Program-made: the position numbers and the translations under genes | In this document: one piece after another, positions 6,283 to 10,966 of the stretch | Numbering within the stretch: position 1 is the first letter of the stretch | Layout: the number at the start of each line of letters is the position of its first letter | Assembly: GCA_937896835.1 (NCBI GenBank) | Contig: CALBOJ010000101.1 | Coordinates: forward strand, 1 to 10,966 | Direction of reading: 5' to 3' | DNA: 10,966 nt | Origin: an uncultured Collinsella sp. | Lineage (GTDB): Bacteria; Actinomycetota; Coriobacteriia; Coriobacteriales; Coriobacteriaceae | The notes under the pieces: model-generated | The model's database searches: none | Seen by the model: only the letters and a program-made list of their open reading frames with translations | What the model was told of the DNA's origin: nothing

Positions 6283-7725
6283 TTACCTTATCGTGTAGAA
6301 CTGTTTTGGGTCGTTATGGGATGAGCCGTGCCATTCGAGCAGCCCGTCTTCCTCAATTAACTTACCAAGCACCCGGCTTGCTGTGCGGCGATTTCTCCCG
6401 ATGTGCGCTGCAAGCTCCCTTGCTGTCACCCTTCCGTTCGCAAAGGCCAACCTGACGGCGGCGAGCTCATACTCCCCCAATGAGGCGATCACCTCCGGTG
6501 ATACCTTGTCCTCGAGAGCCTCGCTTCTCCTTACGGTTCTGGCAACGATATTGTTCTCAAGCGTTAGCTGAACCCTTGCCCCATCAGGTTCCGTGTAGAC
6601 CGGATCATTGAGCAGAGAGTTTTGCATCTCGGTATAAATGCGCTTGACGCCCTCGTTTAGCTCCCGAACCCAACCAAATTCAACCAGCGTGCGCGCGATG
6701 CGTGGGTTGCGCGAGTAACGAGTGGTCCTCATGTTGTCGAGCGTCACGATATTGGGAAGCGCGCCTGGACTGATGATTTCCAAACGGTCGTCGAACATCG
6801 AGACCCGGATGTAGTCGCCGCGGAACGAGTAGTCGCGATGTGTCACCGCGTTGACCAAGCCCTCGAACCAGGCGAACTCAGGATACTCAGGCACGGTCTG
6901 GAATTTCCCGTCGGGCCCCAGGAACTGAAATTCGCGGAGCATGCTCGAGATGAGTTCGTAGGCGTCTTGGATCACCTTAGGCAGCGGCCCACAGAAGCTT
7001 CGTTCTTTCGTGATGTTGAGACGCTCGCCCGTCTCCATTTTGACGCCGTCGTAGCGCAGGACACGGACTCGCGCCTGTGGCATCATCGCGGACGGATCCA
7101 GCGCGAATAGCAGGGCTCCAGCAACGGTCAGCTTTCCGTCACGCATAAAACGACGACTTCTAAGGACCTGCTCGTCGGAAACTTCGGTTCCAAGAATCCC
7201 TTTGTAGCGATCAAGCACTTCATGGTCCACGTCATCTAGGGAGGAATCCTCAACAAGCTCGTCCTCGAAGATTCTCTGCCCCTTATCGTACTCGAGGGCA
7301 AATACCTGTTCGCGGCTGAGCCTCACGCTCTTGTCGTCCTGCCGCAAGAAAACCTCGCCGTCGCTCACGCGAGCAACAGAGTGGTTGGTCGAGGCATCGA
7401 TGTCCAAAACGAGAACGAAGTCCTCCTCGCCCGAAGAATTGACCACGGGGATTCGGTCTTTGCGGACAATAGGGGTTGGCGTGCAAGTCGTGAGCGCAGC
7501 GCGCTCGAATTTCTCAATGTCGCGCGCGCCGTTACGCTTGAAGCCCGTTACCTCACCATTATCCTCGATACCGATAACGAGCTTGCCTCCCGCCGAGTTG
7601 GCGAATGCACTAATATGCTTCGCAATCTCCTTGTCATCCTTGCGGGCGCTCTTTCGATCGAAGTACTGATTCTCCCTGAGAGTGGAAAATAGAATCACAT
7701 CGTTTGTCGCAATGGGTTGCTGCAT
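6283..7725 (-). CDS. AlbA_2/Schlafen-like domain, HATPase and winged-helix protein
   Basis: A 480-residue protein. Residues about 10-140 form an AlbA_2 (Schlafen-type, putative DNA-binding) domain, with FDRKSAR and AFANSAGGKLVIGIEDNGEVTGF. Residues about 280-400 carry the HATPase_c_4 type of GHKL ATP-binding fold: WFEGLVNAVTHRDYS (N-box, Asn292), DRLEIISPGALP and ELNEGVKRI. Residues about 414-465 look like a winged helix (TARELAAHIGRNRRTASRVLGKLI). Proteins of this build are usually called ATP-binding transcriptional regulators; some occur in mobile or defence regions. The biochemical role is not known and I infer none beyond ATP and DNA binding. The start is ATG 7725, with a perfect AAGGAGG 5 nt upstream; the in-frame ATG at 7749 lies upstream of that site. 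The gene stands alone and is visibly lower in GC than neighbours. It is bracketed by two arrays of the same 57-bp element, which suggests acquisition. Confidence 0.88.
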   Translation of the reverse strand: MQQPIATNDVILFSTLRENQYFDRKSARKDDKEIAKHISAFANSAGGKLVIGIEDNGEVTGFKRNGARDIEKFERAALTTCTPTPIVRKDRIPVVNSSGEEDFVLVLDIDASTNHSVARVSDGEVFLRQDDKSVRLSREQVFALEYDKGQRIFEDELVEDSSLDDVDHEVLDRYKGILGTEVSDEQVLRSRRFMRDGKLTVAGALLFALDPSAMMPQARVRVLRYDGVKMETGERLNITKERSFCGPLPKVIQDAYELISSMLREFQFLGPDGKFQTVPEYPEFAWFEGLVNAVTHRDYSFRGDYIRVSMFDDRLEIISPGALPNIVTLDNMRTTRYSRNPRIARTLVEFGWVRELNEGVKRIYTEMQNSLLNDPVYTEPDGARVQLTLENNIVARTVRRSEALEDKVSPEVIASLGEYELAAVRLAFANGRVTARELAAHIGRNRRTASRVLGKLIEEDGLLEWHGSSHNDPKQFYTIR

Positions 7726-7730
7726 TGCCG

Positions 7731-7737
7731 CCTCCTT
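7731..7737 (-). promoter_or_regulatory. Shine-Dalgarno deciding the AlbA_2 gene start
   Basis: Perfect AAGGAGG on the minus strand, 5 nt before the ATG at 7725. It rules against the longer start at 7749, which would place this site inside the coding region. Confidence 0.85.
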
Positions 7738-7975
7738 ACATGGCTCCATAAAGAAGTGTAAGTCAAAGGCATCGTATAGACGGCCCCTACATAGCGGCCC
7801 CTTTATTGTTTTTAAGACGTCACTGTTTCTAGTTAAGGATCGTTAAGGGTCGTCGCAGCTCCTTCCAATTGGAGTCTATCAATCGACAAGTCAATCCATC
7901 CGGCCCGTGATTATCGATAGCCCGTCCGCCTCACATAATAAAAAGAGTCAAGATTCACTCATAAAGGAGAGCAAC
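7738..7975. other. Upstream region of the AlbA_2 gene; short direct repeats
   Basis: No gene is seen. It should hold the promoter of the AlbA_2/HATPase gene, but no convincing -35/-10 pair was found. Two small direct repeats are visible: GTTAAGGATC/GTTAAGGGTC head to tail at 7832-7851, and CGGCCCCT at 7781-7788 and 7795-7802. Either could be an operator for this gene, but that is speculation. Confidence 0.4.
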
Positions 7976-8131
7976 AACAAAATCTCAATCTGTAACAACA
8001 ACTCGGCAAAATCCGTCCCTCGTGTTACAGATTTAGACAAACGGGACCCAACCCACCGGTATATCTCGATCTGTAACACCTGGCCGCCCAAATCGGGTCT
8101 AGATGTTACAGATCGAGATTTTGTTTGAGAT
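7976..8131. repeat. Array B: two 57-bp inverted-repeat elements
   Basis: Units at 7982-8038 and 8063-8119, with the same architecture as array A: 16-nt arms, 25-nt middles and a 24-nt gap (81-bp period). The second unit has a perfect 16/16 stem; the first has 2 mismatches. The middle of the first unit is nearly identical to that of array A unit 2 (shared ACTCGGCAAAATCC and TCCCTCG). Both outer ends extend outward as GAGATTTTGTT, so the pair is enclosed by 22-nt terminal inverted repeats at 7976-7997 and 8104-8125 with one mismatch. The plus-strand end continues to TTTGTTTGAGAT, as after array A. It lies between the AlbA_2 gene and the tRNA terminator. Confidence 0.9.
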
Positions 8132-8168
8132 GTTGGGAATTGGGCTGAGAGAACAGTCCCGGAATAAC

Positions 8169-8198
8169 AAAAAAGCTCGCCGGCTAGGCCGACGAGCT
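8169..8198 (-). terminator. Rho-independent terminator after tRNA-fMet
   Basis: Minus-strand 11-bp stem AGCTCGTCGGC/GCCGGCGAGCT (one G-U pair) with a CTA loop and TTTTTT. It begins 12 nt past the encoded CCA of the tRNA gene. Confidence 0.92.
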
Positions 8199-8209
8199 GC
8201 TAAAGTTCT

Positions 8210-8286
8210 TGGTCGCGGGGGCAGGATTTGAACCTACGACCTCCGGGTTATGAGCCCGGCGAGCTACCAGACTGCTCCACCCCGCA
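8210..8286 (-). tRNA. Initiator tRNA-Met (anticodon CAU)
   Basis: A 77-nt cloverleaf including an encoded CCA (8210-8212). The acceptor stem is TGCGGGG/CCCCGCG, the anticodon arm CCGGG-CTCATAA-CCCGG, and the T-arm GTAGG-TTCAAAT-CCTGC. Three consecutive G-C pairs next to the anticodon loop mark it as the initiator rather than the elongator. Position 1-72 is a U-G apposition rather than the C-A mismatch of E. coli; either way a Watson-Crick pair is missing, as expected for an initiator. Flanked by its own promoter and terminator, so a single-gene unit. Confidence 0.96.
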
Positions 8287-8317
8287 ATGTCTGGGCGCCT
8301 CATGTGCGCAAGAAAGA

Positions 8318-8346
8318 ATATTACGTGGGAGTTCGGTAAACGGCAA
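8318..8346 (-). promoter_or_regulatory. Promoter of tRNA-fMet
   Basis: Minus-strand TTGCCG (8341-8346) and TAATAT (8318-8323) with an ideal 17-nt spacer, about 31 nt before the mature tRNA 5' end. Each hexamer matches the sigma-70-type consensus at four of six positions. Confidence 0.6.
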
Positions 8347-8417
8347 GGAAAATCTCGTAGAGCATAATTCCTTCATATTTAAACCCCTCGACCCCTATCA
8401 CCGTAAACGAATCGCAG

Positions 8418-8446
8418 CCGAGCGCCGTCGACGGCACGTATACAAT
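8418..8446 (+). promoter_or_regulatory. coaX: Possible coaX promoter
   Basis: A TACAAT -10 hexamer at 8441-8446, 36 nt before the coaX ATG. The matching -35 position (8418-8423, CCGAGC) is poor. The 196-bp gap between the divergent tRNA and coaX genes must hold a promoter for each, which makes this the best candidate. Confidence 0.35.
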
Positions 8447-8472
8447 GGTGCGCGTCCTTTTATGCCGACACC

Positions 8473-8477
8473 GGGAG
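8473..8477 (+). promoter_or_regulatory. coaX: Ribosome binding site of coaX
   Basis: GGGAG, 5 nt before the ATG at 8483. It lies between that ATG and the in-frame ATG at 8462, so it supports the downstream start. Confidence 0.7.
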
Positions 8478-8482
8478 TAGAC

Positions 8483-9355
8483 ATGCTGCTCGCTATCGAT
8501 ATGGGAAACACGCAGACGGCCATGGGCCTGTTTGACGGAGACGAGCTGGTGCAGTCGTGGCGTATGCCCACCGACCGCTCCTATACCGCCGACGAGATCC
8601 ACGTGCGCCTGATGGGTTTCTTTAAGATGTACGGCCTCTCGCTCGATGCGGTTGACGCGATCGCCTTTGCGGGCGTGGTGCCGCAGCTCTCGCGCGAGTG
8701 GCACGCCGTGGCCGACCGCATTGCCGCAGACGCCATCGTCATCGGGCCGCAGACGGCCGCCGTGACCAAGCTGCGCGCGGCGCGCCCCCAGGCCGTGGGC
8801 GCCGACCGCGTCGCCAACGCCGTTGCGGCCGAGACTTTCTACGGCGCGCCGGCAATCGTGGTGGACTTTGGCACCGCGACCAATATCGACGTCATCGATG
8901 AGGACGGTTATTACATTGGCGGGGCGATTGCGCCGGGCATCCGCATCTCCATGGACGCGCTTGCCGCCCGTGCCGCCAAGCTCGCCAGCGTGCCGCTCGA
9001 GGCGCCCGAGCACGCCATCGGTCGCGACACCGAAGAGTGCATCAAGGTCGGCGCCGTGGTGGGCGCTGCCGCCATGGCCGAGGGCCTGGTCGCGCGCATG
9101 AAGCGCGAGCTGGGCCGCGAGGATGCCACCGTTATCGCCACGGGCGGTCTCGCCGGCATCGTCGCCGATTCGACCGATGCCTTCGACGTGGTCGACGGAC
9201 AGCTCACCATTAAGGGCATCTGCGAAATCTACCGCCGCATGCAGAAGCTGGGGGTAAAACAGGGACATAAGTCGAGCACGCCCGATGTCACAGCCCCGCA
9301 AACGTTCGCCAAGCCTATTCCTCAAAAACGAAAATTTTTCAGTTTTGAGGAATAG
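8483..9355 (+). CDS. coaX: Type III pantothenate kinase
   Basis: A 290-residue cytoplasmic enzyme that phosphorylates pantothenate with ATP, the first committed step of coenzyme A synthesis; type III kinases need a monovalent cation such as K+ or NH4+. Visible motifs in order: the ASKHA-fold phosphate loop AIDMGNTQTAMG (from residue 4), AGVVPQLS (63-70), GADRVANAVAA with the likely catalytic Asp108, VVDFGTATNIDVI (from 126) and GGAIAPGI (146-153). A frame from 8228 runs through tRNA DNA and is not coding there; GGGAG before ATG 8483 fixes the start. The body matches the family to about residue 252, and the remaining tail of roughly 38 residues is extra. Its last codons and stop are contributed by a palindrome. 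The gene is convergent with the folate/biotin-ligase-like pair. Confidence 0.95.
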   Translation: MLLAIDMGNTQTAMGLFDGDELVQSWRMPTDRSYTADEIHVRLMGFFKMYGLSLDAVDAIAFAGVVPQLSREWHAVADRIAADAIVIGPQTAAVTKLRAARPQAVGADRVANAVAAETFYGAPAIVVDFGTATNIDVIDEDGYYIGGAIAPGIRISMDALAARAAKLASVPLEAPEHAIGRDTEECIKVGAVVGAAAMAEGLVARMKRELGREDATVIATGGLAGIVADSTDAFDVVDGQLTIKGICEIYRRMQKLGVKQGHKSSTPDVTAPQTFAKPIPQKRKFFSFEE

Positions 9356-9356
9356 G
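9314..9356. repeat. Palindrome across the coaX stop codon
   Basis: Perfect 14-bp inverted repeat CCTATTCCTCAAAA (9314-9327) and TTTTGAGGAATAGG (9343-9356) around a 15-nt loop that is itself nearly self-complementary (GAAAATTTTTC). The coaX stop TAG is in the right arm. Lying between convergent genes, it could act as a bidirectional terminator, although neither strand has a clear U-run after the stem. It could also be a small inserted palindromic repeat. Confidence 0.85.
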
Positions 9357-9454
9357 GCGCTGGCAACCCATTCACCAGATAGGCGAAACCCTCCCCGGCA
9401 CAGGCCGAAGAGGACTTCGTTGTCATCGTTATCTTTGAGCGCGGGCGCCTCGCG

Positions 9455-10156
9455 TTACAGTCCGAGAATCCGTACGGCCTCGGGCGGAAACTCCTGCTCG
9501 CCGGCATCGGTCTTGATGGTCGCGCGGCCCCAGATGTCCAGGCCCGCAAATACACCGACCGCAAGCGGCAAACCGTTGGGCGACACCGCCGCAACCTGAC
9601 GACCCAGCAGCGGCACCATATCGAAGTACTCACCCAGCACCGGAGCCAGCGGGCCGGCAGCGCCCTGTGGTGTGTTGGCGGCAACCGCCCAGGTGTCCAC
9701 GCGGGTCAGCACGGCGGTGGCCAATGCCTCGACCAGCACCACGTCGGCCATATCCACGCCAAGCTCACCCAGCGCCGCACGCTCAATATCAACCGTCACT
9801 GCGGCAAACATGCCCGCGGCACCGGCACCGCCGTTCACGGCAACACGCGCGAGCGACGCCTCAAACGCAGGCGCACCGCACACGATATCGCTCGGCCACT
9901 GGATACCCACTTTACCGGCAAGGCCCAACCCCGGCGTCGAAGCCGTGCCCACGAGCGCGTCCATCATGCCCATCGCGGCCACAAACGGCAGGCCGTGGAA
10001 GGCGTGCATGTTCACATCGGGGCGCACAACCAGCGAAAACGTCAGCGAAGCATCGCCCACGCTCCACGCGCACCAGCCCGCGGACACGCCCTCGCGGCCC
10101 GCGTCACGCGCCGCGTCGAGCTCGGTACCGGCGACAACAGCATTCATCTCGATCAT
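9455..10156 (-). CDS. Degenerate biotin--protein ligase-like protein
   Basis: A 233-residue protein that follows the layout of the BPL/LplA catalytic domain plus BPL C-terminal domain, without an N-terminal DNA-binding domain. Recognisable pieces are SLTFSLVVRPD (about 37-47), VGIQWPSDIV (83-92, in place of KWPNDI) and a C-terminal SH3-like stretch ending WGRATIKTDAGEQEF and EAVRILGL. Key features of active ligases are missing: the DSTN start, the GRGRxGR biotinyl-AMP loop (here GREGVSAGW), and the lysine and glycines after WPND (here CGAPAFEASL). Biotinylation activity is therefore doubtful; it may be a regulator, a binder or a decaying paralogue. Its ATG directly follows the TAG of the upstream FolP-FolK gene with no good ribosome site, so translation is probably coupled. 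The M4 codon (10145-10147) is an alternative start. Confidence 0.65.
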   Translation of the reverse strand: MIEMNAVVAGTELDAARDAGREGVSAGWCAWSVGDASLTFSLVVRPDVNMHAFHGLPFVAAMGMMDALVGTASTPGLGLAGKVGIQWPSDIVCGAPAFEASLARVAVNGGAGAAGMFAAVTVDIERAALGELGVDMADVVLVEALATAVLTRVDTWAVAANTPQGAAGPLAPVLGEYFDMVPLLGRQVAAVSPNGLPLAVGVFAGLDIWGRATIKTDAGEQEFPPEAVRILGL

Positions 10157-10966
10157 CTACATACGCCCCAATTCGCCCACGATATGGCCCACGCGATCCT
10201 CGGGTTCCTTGACCTCGACACCGTTATAGCGGAAGAACCGCGCCGGGTCGTGCATCAGGTCCTCGAGCGGCACCAGCACAAAGTCGCGCTCGCCGATCAG
10301 CGGATGCGGCAGGCGCAGCTTTTTGCCGCCGTGGGTCTCGCCGTCCATCCACAGCAGGTCCAAGTCGATGGTGCGCGGACCGTTGGCCTTGGCCTTTTTG
10401 GAGCGGTCGCGACCCAGCTCGGCCTCGATCTTCATGAGCTCGTCGAGCAGCACCAACGGCGCCAGCTCGGTCTTAATCTCGATGACGGCGTTGGCAAACG
10501 CGTCCTGGCGCGTCTCGTAGGCCGGCTCGCTCTCGTAGATCTTGGAGGAGTTGGACACGCAGGTGAGTGGAATCTCGGCGATCATGTCGCGTGCGGCGCG
10601 GATGTTGTCACAGCGATGCCCCAGGTTGGAGCCCACGGCCACAAACGCGCGGCGCGGCTGCGGCTTGGCAACCGCCCAGTAGCCGTTCAGGAACTGCGCA
10701 AAACCCGCGGCGTCGTGCACGCGCACGATGTTGGCACCGGCCTGGATGGCGCCCAGGCACACACCAAACGTAGCGGCATCGCGCTCGGCGGCCTCGGTCA
10801 CGCCCGAGACGGCGCCCACAAAGCGCTTGCGCGACACGGCGCACATGAGCGGATAGCCCAGTGACGCCATCTTGGCAGTCTCGCGCTGGATGACGATGTC
10901 CTCGTTAGCCGACTTACCAAAGCCCGGGCCAGGATCGATGCAGATGCGGTCGCGCGACACGCCGGC
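10157..10966 (-). CDS. folP-folK: Dihydropteroate synthase - HPPK fusion (FolP-FolK), 5' end cut by window
   Basis: 269 residues are visible and the frame is open to the right edge. Visible residues 1 to about 100 are the C-terminal part of dihydropteroate synthase: GVSRDRICIDPGPGFGKS, SRKRFVGAVSG and IVRVHD. From about 107 a complete 6-hydroxymethyl-7,8-dihydropterin pyrophosphokinase follows: VAVGSNLGHR, SKIYESEPAY, FANAVIEIKT, GPRTIDLDLLW (the two metal-binding aspartates) and LPHPLIGERDFVLVPLEDL. HPPK attaches pyrophosphate from ATP, and DHPS then joins that product to p-aminobenzoate, so one polypeptide covers two consecutive folate steps. DHPS is upstream, the reverse of the HPPK-DHPS order in plants and fungi. 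It is the promoter-proximal gene of a pair with the biotin-ligase-like gene. The sulfonamide-binding N-terminal loops lie outside the window. Confidence 0.92.
   Translation of the reverse strand, partial: AGVSRDRICIDPGPGFGKSANEDIVIQRETAKMASLGYPLMCAVSRKRFVGAVSGVTEAAERDAATFGVCLGAIQAGANIVRVHDAAGFAQFLNGYWAVAKPQPRRAFVAVGSNLGHRCDNIRAARDMIAEIPLTCVSNSSKIYESEPAYETRQDAFANAVIEIKTELAPLVLLDELMKIEAELGRDRSKKAKANGPRTIDLDLLWMDGETHGGKKLRLPHPLIGERDFVLVPLEDLMHDPARFFRYNGVEVKEPEDRVGHIVGELGRM

Noticed and set aside
6061..6324. An 87-codon plus-strand frame across array A and the 11-bp repeats
   Set aside because: It consists of repeat DNA plus antisense of the AlbA_2 gene's end and has no ribosome site or family resemblance.
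5740..8209. Integrative island using the tRNA-fMet 3' end as attachment site
   Set aside because: No second copy of the tRNA 3' end and no integrase were found in the window.
8228..8482. N-terminal extension of coaX from an upstream start
   Set aside because: It would translate tRNA antisense sequence and the promoter region; GGGAG before ATG 8483 and the family's conserved N-terminus fix the start there.
8321..9325. A 334-codon minus-strand frame opposite coaX
   Set aside because: Antisense shadow of a well-defined pantothenate kinase; the product has no recognisable motif.
9454..9465. A GTTACAG match to the hairpin arm at the end of the biotin-ligase-like gene
   Set aside because: Only a short chance match overlapping a stop codon, with no complementary arm nearby.
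9995..10864. A 289-codon plus-strand frame opposite the folate pair
   Set aside because: Shadow of the FolP-FolK and biotin-ligase-like genes, both supported by family motifs.

Overview
The window looks like chromosomal DNA from a high-GC gut actinobacterium of the class Coriobacteriia, most likely Collinsella or a close relative. This is inferred from the GC-rich coding style, the hydrogenase/complex-I-like membrane gene, the bile-acid-operon-type ene-reductase, and the gene order. No 16S or other marker is present to prove it.

Layout. (1) From the left edge to 2663, minus strand: one long membrane gene, cut by the window edge. It joins a NuoL/HyfB-type proton-pumping antiporter to a NuoH/HyfC-type anchor subunit in one reading frame. 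(2) 2844-3248, minus: a small double helix-turn-helix protein like OrfA of IS3/IS150-type insertion sequences, with its own terminator and an AT-rich upstream region, but no OrfB. (3) 3689-5719, minus: a three-part flavin/iron-sulfur ene-reductase of the 2,4-dienoyl-CoA reductase/BaiCD-BaiH/enoate reductase family, followed by a strong terminator. (4) 5720-8209: an accessory segment. It carries one lower-GC gene (AlbA_2/Schlafen-like plus HATPase plus winged helix, minus, 6283-7725) between two arrays of a 57-bp inverted-repeat element (four copies after the gene, two before it). An 11-bp tandem repeat lies just past its stop codon. (5) 8210-8286, minus: an initiator tRNA-Met gene with promoter and terminator. 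(6) 8483-9355, plus: type III pantothenate kinase (coaX), whose stop codon lies inside a 14-bp palindrome. (7) 9455 to the right edge, minus: a folate pair, a FolP-FolK fusion (cut by the edge) and, directly abutting it, a degenerate biotin-ligase-like protein.

How they work together. The left membrane gene would belong to a respiratory or Ech/formate-hydrogenlyase-like hydrogenase complex. coaX (coenzyme A) and folP-folK (folate) are cofactor-biosynthesis housekeeping genes that converge on each other. The least explained part is 5856-8131. The 57-bp elements have rigid geometry: 16-bp arms, an exactly 25-nt middle, 23-24-nt gaps and an 80-81-bp period. They occur on both sides of the one gene that looks acquired. 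I regard these arrays as the best candidate in the window for an undescribed element or system.
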